A stretch of 64,000 nt of DNA from Rhodospirillales bacterium (GTDB taxonomy: Bacteria > Pseudomonadota > Alphaproteobacteria > Micavibrionales > Micavibrionaceae): the NCBI GenBank assembly GCA_020638285.1, contig JACKIV010000001.1, positions 62,001 through 126,000 of the forward strand, given 5' to 3'. The stretch's first letter is position 1, and each line of letters opens with the position of its first letter. The position numbers and the translations under genes are program-made. Below the pieces are notes generated by a model. That model was not told where the DNA came from and made no database searches. It saw nothing but the letters and a program-made list of their open reading frames with translations. Below, piece after piece: positions 42,663 through 52,362 of this stretch.

Positions 42663-44144
42663 ATGACCGATCCGATTTCGTTTCCCGTGTTCCTCGTAAT
42701 GTGGAACCGGCGGGAAGGACGCGCCACGCCTGCAATTCACCTGACCATGGCGCGGTGGATCGAATCGACGATGGCGCGGGGCAACGCGCGCGGGTTGCTC
42801 ATGGCTTTTCGCGGCGCGGGGAAAAGCACCGTGACGGGGCTGTTCTGTGCCTGGAGCCTGTACCGCAACCCCGATATCCGGATTCTGGTTCTGGCCGCGG
42901 ATGACACGCTCGCCGCCCGCATGGTGCGCACCGTGCGCCGGATCATTGAGCGCCACCCCTTGACCCCGCACCTCAAACCTGAAAAAGCCGATCAGTGGGC
43001 CGCCGACCGCTTTACCGTCGCGCGCGGGGCGGAGCTGCGCGACCCGTCCATGCGCGCCGCCGGAATTTCCGCCAACGTGACGGGCAGCCGCGCCGATTTG
43101 ATCCTGTGCGACGATGTGGAGGTTCCCAACACCTGCGAGAGCGCGGAAAAGCGCGAGTCCCTGCGCACGCGCCTGTCGGAAATCGACTATATTCTAAGCC
43201 CCGGCGGCGGCGTCCTGACCATCGGCACGCCCCACACGTTCGAGACGATTTACGGCGATAGCACCACGGCGGGCTTTGCGCGGCTGGAAATTCCCGTCTT
43301 AAATGCCGCAAACGAAAGCGCATGGCCCGAAAAATTCCCGGTCGAACAGATCGAGGCCATCCGCGCCCGGTCCGGCCCCAACAAATTCGCCAGCCAGATG
43401 ATGCTGCGCCCCGCCAACATCGCGCAAGGGCGCCTGAACCCCGATCTGCTGCGCGTCTATGAGGGCGAGCTGTTCTGGAACCGCGAGATCGGGGGGCTGT
43501 ATGTGGACGGGCGCAGACTGGTGGGGGCGAGCGCCTGGTGGGACCCGGCTTTCGGCGCGGCCAGGGGCGACAACAGCGTTCTGGCCTGCGTCTTCATGGA
43601 CGATTCCGGCGATTATCGCGTCCAGAGAATGGAATACATAAAGGTCGCCCGGCAGAACTCCCGGAACGATCCGCCCCGCGAGGACGAGGCCGTGAACGAA
43701 GACGAAGCCACCGCGCAATGCCGCATCGTGGCCAGACTCGCGCGCGACCTGTACCTGCCCGCCGTCGCCGTCGAAATCAACGGTCTGGGAAAATTCCTGC
43801 CCGCGATTTTGCGGCGCGAAATGGGGCTTGCACGGTCAAACTGCGCGGTGCTGGAAATCTCCAGCCGCCGCCCGAAAGACTTAAGGATTCTGGAGGCCTT
43901 CGACGCCCCCATGGCGGCGCGGCGGATCCATGTGCATCGCGCGGCCATGGCCTCGCCCCTGATGGAGGAAATGAGGCAATGGCGGCCCGGTCTGGCAAAG
44001 GGGCATGACGACGGGCTGGACGCTCTGGCCGGTGCCCTGTCCCTTCAGCCCGTACGAATCGAGCGGGTTGGCTCCACCTTCCGCCGCCACGACTGGCGCC
44101 CCGGCGCGGGACCCATCCGGGCGAAAACCCATCTGGAGTCGTAG
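42663..44144 (+). CDS. Phage terminase large subunit (T7-like/Terminase_6 type)
   Basis: 493 residues. The packaging ATPase has Walker [10 protein letters not shown] (residues 48-56), a Walker B-like [10 protein letters not shown] and a coupling-type [13 protein letters not shown]. The C-terminal RNase-H-like nuclease is suggested by [30 protein letters not shown] and [14 protein letters not shown]. Start ATG 42663 with AAGGA upstream. Appears intact, but no small terminase, portal or capsid genes flank it. It probably belongs to a decayed or gene-transfer-agent-like set. Confidence 0.88.
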   Translation: MTDPISFPVFLVMWNRREGRATPAIHLTMARWIESTMARGNARGLLMAFRGAGKSTVTGLFCAWSLYRNPDIRILVLAADDTLAARMVRTVRRIIERHPLTPHLKPEKADQWAADRFTVARGAELRDPSMRAAGISANVTGSRADLILCDDVEVPNTCESAEKRESLRTRLSEIDYILSPGGGVLTIGTPHTFETIYGDSTTAGFARLEIPVLNAANESAWPEKFPVEQIEAIRARSGPNKFASQMMLRPANIAQGRLNPDLLRVYEGELFWNREIGGLYVDGRRLVGASAWWDPAFGAARGDNSVLACVFMDDSGDYRVQRMEYIKVARQNSRNDPPREDEAVNEDEATAQCRIVARLARDLYLPAVAVEINGLGKFLPAILRREMGLARSNCAVLEISSRRPKDLRILEAFDAPMAARRIHVHRAAMASPLMEEMRQWRPGLAKGHDDGLDALAGALSLQPVRIERVGSTFRRHDWRPGAGPIRAKTHLES

Positions 44145-44216
44145 CGCTTTATTGTTGTCATAATCATATGATGGAAAACCTCTTGTCCTTACAAGCCGGA
44201 ACGCCTAGAAAAGATC

Positions 44217-44360
44217 GTGGACCAGAAAAAAGAAACAGACAGGAAAACTATCAGACAAGATCGCGAAGCCGCGGCTTTGCGCGCCAACCTGCTGCGTCGC
44301 AAGGCCCGCGACAAGGCAGGCGGTCCCGCCCCGCGAGAGCAAAAAAAGGACAAGACATGA
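44217..44360 (+). CDS. Micro-protein with LRRK motif, overlaps dcd start
   Basis: A 47-residue, highly basic frame starting at GTG 44217: [20 protein letters not shown], then [16 protein letters not shown] and a Lys-rich end. Its TGA shares the ATGA with the dcd ATG at 44357, which suggests translational coupling. Short LRANLxRRK proteins are common near murA/dcd in Alphaproteobacteria, and murA follows 1 kb later here. Start codon is uncertain because the ribosome-binding site is weak. Confidence 0.5.
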   Translation: MDQKKETDRKTIRQDREAAALRANLLRRKARDKAGGPAPREQKKDKT

Positions 44361-44965
44361 CCCCTCAGACACAGACCAAACCCATGGCCAACGACGCCGC
44401 TCCCTTTGCTCCCGGCGTTCTGTGCGATCGCCAGATTCGCGATCTGGCCCGACGCGAAGGCATGATCGAGCCGTTTGTCGAGACGCAAAAGCGCGAAGGG
44501 ATGATTTCCTATGGCCTGTCGTCCTACGGCTATGACGCGCGGATTTCCGACGAATTCATGATCTTTACCAATGTGGACAGCGCCGTCGTCGATCCAAAGA
44601 ATTTTTCCTCGAAAAGCTTCGTCGAGCGCAAGACCGATGTGTGCATCATCCCGCCCAATTCCTTTGTCCTCTCGCGCACGGTCGAATATTTCCGCATTCC
44701 AAAGGACGTTCTGGTCGTGTGTCTGGGCAAGTCCACCTATGCCCGCTGCGGCCTCATCGTCAATGTCACGCCGCTGGAGCCGGGATGGGAAGGGCATGTG
44801 ACGCTTGAGGTCTCCAACACCACGCCCCTGCCCGCCAAAGTCTATGCGAACGAGGGGATTTCACAATTTTTGTTCTTCAAGGGCTCCGATGCGTGCGAGG
44901 TCACCTATGCCGACCGCGCCGGAAAATATCAGGGACAACGGGGTGTGACTTTGCCGAGGTTGTGA
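44357..44965 (+). CDS. dcd: dCTP deaminase
   Basis: 202 residues from ATG 44357 (AAGGA upstream). Trimeric dUTPase-like fold enzyme converting dCTP to dUTP plus ammonia, supplying dUMP for thymidylate. Recognised by [54 protein letters not shown] and the catalytic/binding block [26 protein letters not shown] with its conserved Glu. The start overlaps the preceding micro-gene (ATGA), and the next gene begins one base after its stop. Confidence 0.95.
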   Translation: MTPQTQTKPMANDAAPFAPGVLCDRQIRDLARREGMIEPFVETQKREGMISYGLSSYGYDARISDEFMIFTNVDSAVVDPKNFSSKSFVERKTDVCIIPPNSFVLSRTVEYFRIPKDVLVVCLGKSTYARCGLIVNVTPLEPGWEGHVTLEVSNTTPLPAKVYANEGISQFLFFKGSDACEVTYADRAGKYQGQRGVTLPRL

Positions 44966-44966
44966 G

Positions 44967-45407
44967 ATGAAAATCGAAATTGCTTCATTCGATCATGAAA
45001 AATTTTTTCGGGCCAAAGAACCGGGGGGAGGGTGTACTTTTCTTTTCAGGGAGCTTTCTTGTTTGCCTGAGTTTGAAAACGGGGCTTTTACGGTCTTGAG
45101 AGACGATGAATATGTAGTGAGAGCTTCGGTCCAACCTTCACAGAGTGGGCCTCTTGTTTTTGAAAGTGTGGTGTATGAGGGACCGCCGTCGCGTTGTAAG
45201 TCCTTTTTTTCTGAATCTTTCCGTGAAGGAGATGAAGCAGACCTTTCTTCGCCTCTTAAACCTGATGCGCTCTTTCACTTTCTGAGAGAGGAATTCATGC
45301 GCCGTAATAATCAATCTCGGCAAGGCTGCGGGCAATTGGAAAGACTATCGGGGGGCGGGGACTGGAAACTTCTGAGGCCTTCTCCCCGTGTTTTCGTGTT
45401 TGGGTAA
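44967..45407 (+). CDS. Hypothetical protein (146 aa)
   Basis: Starts one base after the dcd stop, with GAGG in the end of dcd as possible ribosome-binding site. 146 residues. N-terminal two thirds look folded (MKIEIASFDHEKFFRAKEP, VLRDDEYVVRASVQ), the C-terminus is basic. Base composition is more AT-rich than dcd or murA, suggesting recent acquisition or relaxed constraint. No family recognised. Confidence 0.55.
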   Translation: MKIEIASFDHEKFFRAKEPGGGCTFLFRELSCLPEFENGAFTVLRDDEYVVRASVQPSQSGPLVFESVVYEGPPSRCKSFFSESFREGDEADLSSPLKPDALFHFLREEFMRRNNQSRQGCGQLERLSGGGDWKLLRPSPRVFVFG

Positions 45408-45449
45408 AAAGCAGATAAACGGTTTGCCAGTATCATTTTAGAGACGGTC

Positions 45450-46892
45450 ATGAATGCAATGAAAGAAACCGCTTCCCCTCAGTCCCTCTCCCCTGAAGGG
45501 GAGAGGGAAATGTCCGATGCCGGTCAGACTGTGCTTCCCTCTCCCCTTCAGGGGAGAGGGAGTAAGGGAGAGGGGCAACAAAACCACGCCCTCATCTCTC
45601 CCGTCTCGCCGAGGAATTCGGGGCTGGAAGCGATTCGCATCCGCGGCGGGCAAAGCCTGAATGGCACGATTTCCATCAGCGGTGCGAAAAATGCCGCGCT
45701 CAAGCTTATGTGCGCGACGCTGCTCACCGACCAGCCGTTGCAGCTGTCCAACATGCCGGTGACGCTCGGCGATCTGCGTACGCTCGCAGGGGTTCTTTCC
45801 CATATCGGCACAACGGCGGCTCTGCGCGCGGACGGCGTGGCGATTTTCCACACGCCAGAGATAAAAACACCCATCGCGCCCTATGACCTCGTGCGCATGA
45901 TGCGTGCCAGCATCCTTGTGCTCGGGCCGTTGCTCGCCCGCAACCATTACGCTGAAGTCTCCCTGCCGGGGGGCTGCGCGCTCGGCACGCGGCCCGTTGA
46001 TTTCCATATCGAGGGGCTGCGCGCGATGGGGGCGGACATCGTCCTCGAAGACGGATACATCAAGGCCCGCGCCCCTGTCGGGGGCCTGCGCGGCGCGCGG
46101 TATGCTTTTCCGAAAATCAGCCACACAGGGACCGAAAACCTGATGATGGCGGCCACTCTGGCGAATGGGGAAACCATTCTGGACAACGCCGCGCGCGAGC
46201 CGGAAGTGTCAAATCTGGCCGAATGCCTGATTGCCATGGGCGCGAAAATCTCCGGCCACGGGACCAGCCGCATCACGATTGAGGGTGTCCCGGCGCTTGG
46301 CGGCGCGATTCACCCCGTCCTGCCCGACCGGATCGAGACAGGAACCTGGATGATCGCCGTGGGGCTGACGGGCGGGGCGCTGCGCCTGAAGAACGCCTCT
46401 CTGGCGCATCTGGGCGCGTTGCTCGGGCCTTTGGGATGTTCAGGCGTCGAAATCAGGGAAGAAAACGGAGATATTCTTGCCACCCGCACGAACGGGCGTT
46501 GTCGTGGAATCGACATTATGACAGAAGCCTATCCCGGATTCCCGACCGACCTTCAGGCCCAGATGATGACGATGCTGACCCTGTGCGAAGGCGCGGGACT
46601 CGTCACGGAAACCATCTTTGAAAATCGATTCATGCATGTGCCGGAGCTGCGGCGCATGGGCGCGGATATCACGGTGCACGGGTCTTCGGCGCTCGTGCGC
46701 GGGGTAGAGAGGCTCAAAGGCGCCGAGGTCATGGCCACCGACCTGCGCGCGAGCGTGTCTCTGGTTCTGGCCGGACTCGTCGCGGAAGGGACAACCACCG
46801 TCAACAGAATCTATCACCTTGATCGCGGGTACGAGCGCATCGTTGAGAAACTCGCCGGGTGCGGCGCGGTGATCGAACGGGTCAGAGGGTAG
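45450..46892 (+). CDS. murA: UDP-N-acetylglucosamine 1-carboxyvinyltransferase with repeat-derived N-terminus
   Basis: First committed step of peptidoglycan synthesis: transfer of enolpyruvate from PEP to UDP-GlcNAc. Catalytic Lys-Asn is in SGAKNAALK (K80, N81; E. coli K22, N23) and the fosfomycin-target Cys is C176 in [13 protein letters not shown]. Hence there are about 58 extra residues at the N-terminus, and two palindromic repeats encode residues 11-42 of them. No ATG, GTG or TTG lies in frame between the repeats and the conserved domain, so at least part of the repeat is translated. ATG 45510 is the other main start candidate. Confidence 0.95.
   Translation: MNAMKETASPQSLSPEGEREMSDAGQTVLPSPLQGRGSKGEGQQNHALISPVSPRNSGLEAIRIRGGQSLNGTISISGAKNAALKLMCATLLTDQPLQLSNMPVTLGDLRTLAGVLSHIGTTAALRADGVAIFHTPEIKTPIAPYDLVRMMRASILVLGPLLARNHYAEVSLPGGCALGTRPVDFHIEGLRAMGADIVLEDGYIKARAPVGGLRGARYAFPKISHTGTENLMMAATLANGETILDNAAREPEVSNLAECLIAMGAKISGHGTSRITIEGVPALGGAIHPVLPDRIETGTWMIAVGLTGGALRLKNASLAHLGALLGPLGCSGVEIREENGDILATRTNGRCRGIDIMTEAYPGFPTDLQAQMMTMLTLCEGAGLVTETIFENRFMHVPELRRMGADITVHGSSALVRGVERLKGAEVMATDLRASVSLVLAGLVAEGTTTVNRIYHLDRGYERIVEKLAGCGAVIERVRG
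45484..45560. repeat. Two inverted 24-bp CCCTCTCCCC palindromes inside murA
   Basis: 45484-45507 (CCCTCTCCCCT-GA-AGGGG...) and 45537-45560 (CCCTCTCCCCT-TC-AGGGG...) are exact reverse complements of each other, each itself an 11-bp inverted repeat, 29 bp apart. They belong to the family at 38287 and 42534. Both are read in frame as part of MurA (SLSPEGERE and PSPLQGRG). Confidence 0.92.
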
Positions 46893-46908
46893 CTTTTCCC
46901 GAATATCT

Positions 46909-47055
46909 CTATCGTTTATGGTGCGACGGATTGCCACAGCAAAACCCCGACTCGTCCTCGTCGTCTTCCTCCTCCGGCACTGCGGGCAAAAGGGGTCCGG
47001 AAACAGGGGGTTCGGATATTGCTTTCTTTACGGGTTTTTTATCTTTTTGTGTCAT
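46909..47055 (-). CDS. Possible small acidic protein (48 aa)
   Basis: Frame from ATG 47055: MTQKDKKPVKKAISEPPVSG, an acidic run EEEDDEDE and a Cys-containing end SGFCCGNPSHHKR. The composition is biased and the ribosome-binding site weak, so it may not be a gene. The remainder of the 395-bp gap between murA and the next gene shows no other feature. Confidence 0.3.
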   Translation of the reverse strand: MTQKDKKPVKKAISEPPVSGPLLPAVPEEEDDEDESGFCCGNPSHHKR

Positions 47056-47287
47056 TTCTAGTCTCGCAGGGTCCATTTTGTCACAGATCCAGTGGAAAAG
47101 TCTCCTGAAACCTTTGCAGCGCAGCACCTTTTTCTTGCAATTTTTGAGCTTTGCCCCTATGTTTCCATATCAAGTATGTGTTCGTCTCCATGTGGTTTTG
47201 ATCGTTGGTTTGCCACAAAGTTGCCACAATTGAAGCCTAAGCGAACGCGGGAAATTTGAATGCAACCAGAATCCGGAGGGAAGTGCC

Positions 47288-47734
47288 ATGGCGGTTGTCG
47301 ACTACAAAGAAGGTGAACAGGATTCTCGCCCCTGGGGCAAATGGGAAGTCAAGCGCGTCTGGATTTCGGGCGAAGAGGCTTTCTGTGAAAAACTCATCAC
47401 CGTCATGCCGGATCGGATGCTCTCCATCCAGAGCCATGATGGCCGCGCCGAGACATGGGAAGTCATGAGCGGAAAAGCCGTGGTCTATCTGGGCCCGGCG
47501 CTGGACAGACTGACGCGCTATGAGCTTTCCGCGGGCGAGTCCATCGAAATTCCCCAAGGCATGATTCATGCTCTGGCGAACCTCCATACCGAGGTTCTGG
47601 AATTGAAGGAAATCCAGCACGGTCCTGCCCTGCGCGAGACGGACATCGTCCGCTATACCGCACCGGACGGGAAGCCCGTGGATTTGTCCGCTCTGGACAC
47701 CAGCGCCCGCGGACAGAAAAGCGCGGCGGCGTAA
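47288..47734 (+). CDS. Mannose-6-phosphate isomerase type II-like cupin
   Basis: 148 residues, a single cupin resembling the C-terminal isomerase domain of bifunctional ManC/AlgA (PF01050). Blocks: RPWGKWEVKRVWISGE, MLSIQSHDGRAETWEVMSGKAVV, IPQGMIHALANLHTEVLELKEIQHG and ETDIVRYTAPDGK. Such domains interconvert mannose-6-P and fructose-6-P. The usual HH in the first metal motif is replaced by SH, so activity is uncertain. GGAGGGAAG precedes ATG. The sugar-nucleotide operon lies nearby on the other strand. Confidence 0.82.
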   Translation: MAVVDYKEGEQDSRPWGKWEVKRVWISGEEAFCEKLITVMPDRMLSIQSHDGRAETWEVMSGKAVVYLGPALDRLTRYELSAGESIEIPQGMIHALANLHTEVLELKEIQHGPALRETDIVRYTAPDGKPVDLSALDTSARGQKSAAA

Positions 47735-47787
47735 AATTCGGCACATTTTTTTGAAGAAAACTCACCCGAAAAGAGGCGAGGAAGAGT

Positions 47788-48069
47788 ATGGCGGTTTGTA
47801 AAGAGGTTCTGGCCTCCGTCGGAAAGGCGGTGGCCAGCGGCGCAGCGGTGGATCATCAGGTCGAGGTCAGGACGGCTGGAACGCTGGACGGACTCAGGGC
47901 GGCGCTTCGGCCCGTTTTTGCCGAACATGGGGGGTGGGTACTGGCCCAAATGCCGGGGGTCAATTCCCTTCTGGTCACGGATGTTTCCATTCCGGCCTTG
48001 AAGGCCATCGCGGCTCTGCCTGAAACGAAAGACATAAAACCAAGTTATTTTCTCGGCTCGCCCTGCTGA
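47788..48069 (+). CDS. Small protein with C-terminal Cys, tandem paralog 1
   Basis: 93 residues. Core pattern: AALRPVFAEHGGWVLAQMPG, then LLVTDV and ALKAIAALPETKDIKPSYFLGSPC. It shares this pattern with the next gene. The alternation of a helix, 'HGG', a strand, and a helix ending in 'aLp' recalls the small protease-inhibitor/subtilisin propeptide (I9) fold, but this is tentative. Both copies end in Pro-Cys. Ribosome-binding site GAGG...GAAGAG upstream. Confidence 0.65.
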   Translation: MAVCKEVLASVGKAVASGAAVDHQVEVRTAGTLDGLRAALRPVFAEHGGWVLAQMPGVNSLLVTDVSIPALKAIAALPETKDIKPSYFLGSPC

Positions 48070-48105
48070 TTCCGTAGAAGACACACTCAACGATTGAGGA
48101 AGAAT

Positions 48106-48384
48106 ATGAGTATTTCGTCTGAAGACCTGACGCGCATCAAGGACACCATCGCCGCAGGAAAAGCAAAGCCGGAGTCATTCCTGATTGGAACCGATGGGGA
48201 TTTGGGCAAGTTTAAGGGCGCGCTGGCCCCCATATTTGCGGCACATGGCGGACAGATCAAAGCAGAGTTTTTGAGTATCCGGTGTCTTCTGGTTAATAAC
48301 CTGCCGGATCGGGGCCTTGATCGAGTGGCCGCCCTGCCGCAGACAAACTCGGTGACTCCAGACTACAAGGCCAGACCCTGCTAA
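48106..48384 (+). CDS. Small protein with C-terminal Cys, tandem paralog 2
   Basis: 92 residues from ATG 48106 (GAGGAAG upstream). Aligned features with the previous gene: GALAPIFAAHGGQIKAEFLS, CLLVNNL, RVAALPQTNSVTPDYKARPC. The two genes are 36 bp apart and probably co-transcribed. Function unknown. A C-terminal Cys in both copies suggests a conserved disulfide or metal role, or simply the ancestral end. Confidence 0.65.
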   Translation: MSISSEDLTRIKDTIAAGKAKPESFLIGTDGDLGKFKGALAPIFAAHGGQIKAEFLSIRCLLVNNLPDRGLDRVAALPQTNSVTPDYKARPC

Positions 48385-48404
48385 CTATCCGGCGCGGCGC
48401 GATC

Positions 48405-49700
48405 TTATTTCTCTCGCCGCAGTTTTTCCCAATAGTCCAGCCGTTTGCGAATTTCGCGTTCGAATCCGCGCTCTACGGGTCGATAGAATTCCGGGCGCGT
48501 CATGCCGTCTGGAAAATAATTCTGGCCGGAAAACCCTTCCGCCGTGTCGGGATCGTACACGTATCCCGCGCCATAGCCGATATCCTTCATCAATTTCGTC
48601 GGCGCGTTCAGGATGTGCGCGGGCGGCATGAGCGACCCGGACTCCCTGGCCGCCTTTCGCGCCGCGCCGTAAGCCTTGTACGCCGCGTTGGATTTCGGGG
48701 CCGTGGCCAGAAACACGAGGGCTTGCGCCAAAGCCAGTTCGCCCTCCGGGCTTCCCATGCGCTCGTATGCTTCCCACGCCGCCATGGTCTGGAGAAAGGC
48801 TTGCGGCTCGGCCAGACCGATATCCTCCACCGCCATGCGGGTCAAGCGCCGGGCGATGTAGCGCGGATCCTCGCCCCCCTCCAGCATCCGGCAAAACCAG
48901 TACAGCGCCGCGTCCACGTCCGATCCGCGCACCGATTTGTGCAGGGCGCTGATGAGATTGTAATGTCCCTCGTCGGCCTTGTCGTAGAGCGGCGCGCGAC
49001 GCTGGACATGGCGCATCAGGCCCGCCGGGTCCAGAATATCGCCTTGCGGGAAAAGCTGTTCCGCCATCGAGAGGGCATAGCGTCCGTCCCCGTCCGCCAT
49101 GGCCTTGAGGGCCGCGCGCGCTTCCGCCGTCAAAGGCAGGGACTTTCCGGCGCGCGCTTCGGCGCGGGCCAGCAGGGTTTCAATCGCCCGGTCGTCAAGA
49201 CGCTGAAGCACAAAGACCTGACAGCGCGAAAGCAACGCCCCGTTGATCTCAAAGGATGGGTTTTCGGTCGTGGCGCCGATGAGCCGGATCGTGCCGTCCT
49301 CTACCACCGGCAGGAACGCGTCCTGCTGGGATTTGTTAAAGCGGTGAATTTCATCGACGAACAACAACGTCACCCGCCCGTTGCTCCGGCGCATTTTCGC
49401 CGAGTCAAAAATTTTCTTCAGATCCGCCACGCCGGAAAAAATCGCGGAGATCTGCTCGAAATGAAGGCCGGATTCCCGCGCCACGATCCGCGCCAGCGTG
49501 GTCTTTCCGCACCCCGGCGGCCCCCACAAAATCATGCTGGACAGGGCCGCGCCTTCGATCATCCGGCGCAAGGGGCCGTCCGGCCCGGTCAGATGATCCT
49601 GCCCCACCACATCGTCGAGCGTCTCGGGCCGCATCCGGTCCGGCAAGGGACGGGCGGGGGAATCTTCGGGTGCGGGCTGCGAATCAAACAGGCTGGGCAT
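48405..49700 (-). CDS. rarA: Replication-associated recombination protein A (RarA/MgsA)
   Basis: 431 residues from ATG 49700 (MPSLFDSQ); an upstream in-frame start at 49730 adds ten residues. AAA+ clamp-loader-like ATPase acting at stalled forks: Walker [10 protein letters not shown], Walker [21 protein letters not shown], sensor [12 protein letters not shown], arginine-finger region LLSRCQVF, and the tetramerisation domain ending [15 protein letters not shown]. It is the distal gene of the leftward unit containing rlmJ and the rml genes. Confidence 0.96.
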   Translation of the reverse strand: MPSLFDSQPAPEDSPARPLPDRMRPETLDDVVGQDHLTGPDGPLRRMIEGAALSSMILWGPPGCGKTTLARIVARESGLHFEQISAIFSGVADLKKIFDSAKMRRSNGRVTLLFVDEIHRFNKSQQDAFLPVVEDGTIRLIGATTENPSFEINGALLSRCQVFVLQRLDDRAIETLLARAEARAGKSLPLTAEARAALKAMADGDGRYALSMAEQLFPQGDILDPAGLMRHVQRRAPLYDKADEGHYNLISALHKSVRGSDVDAALYWFCRMLEGGEDPRYIARRLTRMAVEDIGLAEPQAFLQTMAAWEAYERMGSPEGELALAQALVFLATAPKSNAAYKAYGAARKAARESGSLMPPAHILNAPTKLMKDIGYGAGYVYDPDTAEGFSGQNYFPDGMTRPEFYRPVERGFEREIRKRLDYWEKLRREK

Positions 49701-49744
49701 GGGCAGAACGTTACAGGAACATGAGGGCATCTGTCATGTGTTTT

Positions 49745-50590
49745 TTATGAAAGCGCACCGCCCAGTCTTTCAACAGACCATCGCCCCGTCTCCGGCGCGA
49801 GGAAAGCGACCAGTTCAGGCAGGAAATCCTTAAGCGACTCCGCCAGAGTCCAGGGCGGATTGACAATGACAAGGCCGGTCCCGTTGAACGCTTTCGGATC
49901 GTCTGGGGGGCGCAGGAAAAACGTCACGGACAGAGTCTCCGGCAACGGCAAGGCCGACAGCGCCGAATGAAAATCCCGGATCGCCGCCGGGCTTTTGACC
50001 GGATGCCAGAGCAGATAGGTTCCCGTGGAAAACCGTTTCAACCCCTCGCCGAGCGCCCGGACCATGCGCGAAAATTCGTCCGGGATTTCAAACGGCGGAT
50101 CGATCAGGACGAGGCCGCGCCTCTGGGGCGGGGGCAGAAAAGCGCGTACGCATCCGTATCCGTCCCGGGACTCCACGCGCACCCGGCGGTCGCGCGCGAA
50201 TCCGGCCCGGAGCGTCTCGAAATCCTCCGGATGACGTTCGTTGAACACGGCCCGGTCGTCTGGACGCAGCCGCGCTCGAATCAGGGACGGCGAACCCGGA
50301 TAGACCCGCAGGGACTCCTCGTTTCCCGGCATGGCCAGAACGTGTTCGCGGTAAGAACGCAGAATATCTGAACGCGGCATCGCCGCCACGATTTTCTCAA
50401 TGCCGCCTGCACTTTCTGCGGTCTTGCGAGCCTGCGGCGCGTCCAGTGGATACAGCCCTGTCCCCGCATGCGTGTCCAACACGAAAAACGGCTTGTCCTT
50501 GGACCGCAGATGATCCAAAGCGGCAAGGAGAATCGCGTGCTTGAACACATCCGCGAAATTTCCAGCGTGGTAAATATGGCGGTAGTTCAT
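49745..50590 (-). CDS. rlmJ: 23S rRNA (adenine2030-N6)-methyltransferase RlmJ
   Basis: 281 residues. Opens with the family-typical MNYRHIYHAGNFADVFKHAIL; SAM site LDTHAGTGLYPL; catalytic LIDPPFEIPDEF; C-terminal VIVNPPWTLAESL. It methylates A2030 in 23S rRNA. Starts seven bases after rfbA ends, so it is probably the next gene of the same transcript. Confidence 0.95.
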   Translation of the reverse strand: MNYRHIYHAGNFADVFKHAILLAALDHLRSKDKPFFVLDTHAGTGLYPLDAPQARKTAESAGGIEKIVAAMPRSDILRSYREHVLAMPGNEESLRVYPGSPSLIRARLRPDDRAVFNERHPEDFETLRAGFARDRRVRVESRDGYGCVRAFLPPPQRRGLVLIDPPFEIPDEFSRMVRALGEGLKRFSTGTYLLWHPVKSPAAIRDFHSALSALPLPETLSVTFFLRPPDDPKAFNGTGLVIVNPPWTLAESLKDFLPELVAFLAPETGRWSVERLGGALS

Positions 50591-50596
50591 GGAGGG

Positions 50597-51469
50597 CTAG
50601 ACGCCGTGCCCGATCAGACGCAGCAGGTACTGCCCATAGGCGTTTTTGGCCAAAGGCCGGGCAAGGGTTTCAAGCGCGGCGGCGTCGATCCAGCCCTTTG
50701 AGAACGCGATTTCCTCAAGGCAGGCGATCTGAAGCCCCTGACGTTTTTCGAGCGTCTGGATGAAGTTTCCTGCCTCCAGAAGACTTTCATGCGTGCCGGT
50801 ATCGAGCCAGGCAAAGCCCCGGCCCATCCGCTGGACGTTCAACGCCCCGCGCTCCATATAGACGCGGTTCAAATCGGTTATCTCCAACTCTCCGCGCGGG
50901 GACGGCTTCAGGCCCGCGGCAATGTCCAAAACAGAATTATCATAGAAATACAAACCTGTAACTGCCCAGTGCGATTTCGGTTTTACGGGTTTTTCTTCAA
51001 TGCTCGTGGCTTTTCCGTCCGCATCGAACGCCACAACGCCGTAACGCTCGGGGTCCGTGACCTCATACGCAAAGACGCTGGCGCCGCTTTCACGCGCGGC
51101 GGCCTGCGCCAGAAGTTCGCTCAAGCCGTGGCCGAAAAAGATATTGTCACCAAGGACAAGCGCGACGCGATCCGCGCCGACGAAATCCTTCCCGATGATG
51201 AAGGCCTGGGCAAGGCCGTCGGGCGAGGGCTGGACCGCATAGGTCAGATTTATGCCCCACTGCGTTCCGTCGCCGAGCAGCGCATGGAACATCGGTGCGT
51301 CATGCGGCGTGGTGATAATCAGGATATCGCGAATCCCCGCGAGCATCAGCGTCGAAAGCGGATAGTAAATCATTGGCTTGTCATAGACGGGCAAAAGCTG
51401 CTTGCTGATCCCCTTGGTCACGGGATACAGCCGCGTGCCCGATCCGCCCGCGAGAATAATGCCTTTCAT
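50597..51469 (-). CDS. rfbA: Glucose-1-phosphate thymidylyltransferase (RmlA)
   Basis: 290-residue nucleotidyltransferase: [22 protein letters not shown] (nucleotide-binding loop), [20 protein letters not shown] and [13 protein letters not shown]. It makes dTDP-glucose from dTTP and glucose-1-P, step 1 of dTDP-L-rhamnose synthesis. Its start overlaps the rfbD end by four bases, indicating translational coupling. Confidence 0.96.
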   Translation of the reverse strand: MKGIILAGGSGTRLYPVTKGISKQLLPVYDKPMIYYPLSTLMLAGIRDILIITTPHDAPMFHALLGDGTQWGINLTYAVQPSPDGLAQAFIIGKDFVGADRVALVLGDNIFFGHGLSELLAQAAARESGASVFAYEVTDPERYGVVAFDADGKATSIEEKPVKPKSHWAVTGLYFYDNSVLDIAAGLKPSPRGELEITDLNRVYMERGALNVQRMGRGFAWLDTGTHESLLEAGNFIQTLEKRQGLQIACLEEIAFSKGWIDAAALETLARPLAKNAYGQYLLRLIGHGV

Positions 51470-52359
51470 GATTTCTTTCCTTCCGTATCGAGAAGTTGTC
51501 CCAACGCGCGCGCAAGGCCGTCTTCCCAGCCGGGGAGAGATACGCCGAACTCCCGCGCGATTTTACTGCAATCGAGGCGCGAATTCATCGGTCTTTTCGC
51601 CGGGGTTGGATAATTGGACGAGGGAATCGGCAAAACGCGGGCCGGGGTTTTCAGCCCGTGTTGCAGGGCATGCGCGAAAATGGCGCGGGCGAATCCATGC
51701 CATGTCGTCTCGCCGCCTGCGCTCATGTGATAAATTCCGGAAGTTCCCTGCCCGGCGGCAAGCTTGCGTGCAACCGTCACAATACCATCCGCAATGTCGA
51801 TCGCCGAGGTCGGCGCGCCCGTCTGGTCGGCGACGATCTTGAGTTCTTCGCGCTCGGCCCCGAGGCGCAGCATGGTCTTGACGAAATTATTTCCCCACGG
51901 AGAAAACACCCACGAAGTGCGTAAAATCACGGCGCGGCCCCCCGCCGCCATGACTGCGCGCTCGCCTTCTTCCTTGGTCGCGCCATAGATGCCAAGCGGA
52001 TGAACGGGATCGGTTTCAAGATACGGGCCGTTTTTGGTTCCATCAAAAACATAGTCGGTGGAAATGTGGATGAAGGGGATGTTTTTCGCCGCGCACGCCC
52101 GCGCCATCGCGCCAGGGGCCAGAGCGTTGATCGCCCGCGCAAGCTCCGGCTCGCTCTCGGCCTTGTCCACGGCCGTATAGGCGGCGGCGTTGACGACGAC
52201 GTCGCAATCTGCGTTCTCGATGAGGGACTCAAGGGTCTCCGGCCTTGACAGATCGGCTTGCTCGCGGTCCAGAAACCGCGCGGAAATGTCGGATCGTTCG
52301 GCCAGAGCGCGCGCGACCTGACCGGTTTTTCCAAAGATGAGAAGGCGAAGGGATGTCAT
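51466..52359 (-). CDS. rfbD: dTDP-4-dehydrorhamnose reductase (RmlD)
   Basis: 297-residue [13 protein letters not shown] nucleotide motif, [30 protein letters not shown] with catalytic Tyr/Lys, and TSWVFSP. Last step of dTDP-L-rhamnose synthesis (NAD(P)H reduction). Two bases separate it from rfbB upstream and it overlaps rfbA downstream. Confidence 0.95.
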   Translation of the reverse strand: MTSLRLLIFGKTGQVARALAERSDISARFLDREQADLSRPETLESLIENADCDVVVNAAAYTAVDKAESEPELARAINALAPGAMARACAAKNIPFIHISTDYVFDGTKNGPYLETDPVHPLGIYGATKEEGERAVMAAGGRAVILRTSWVFSPWGNNFVKTMLRLGAEREELKIVADQTGAPTSAIDIADGIVTVARKLAAGQGTSGIYHMSAGGETTWHGFARAIFAHALQHGLKTPARVLPIPSSNYPTPAKRPMNSRLDCSKIAREFGVSLPGWEDGLARALGQLLDTEGKKS

Positions 52360-52362
52360 GAT

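Noticed and set aside
32461..44144. A complete prophage or Rhodobacter-type gene transfer agent cluster
   Set aside because: Capsid, portal, protease, head-tail and lysis genes are missing, and host genes interrupt the region.
44168..44356. A 63-residue N-terminal extension of dcd
   Set aside because: The reading is low-complexity and Arg/Gln-rich, the family starts at ATG 44357 with a good ribosome-binding site, and a more plausible micro-gene occupies another frame.
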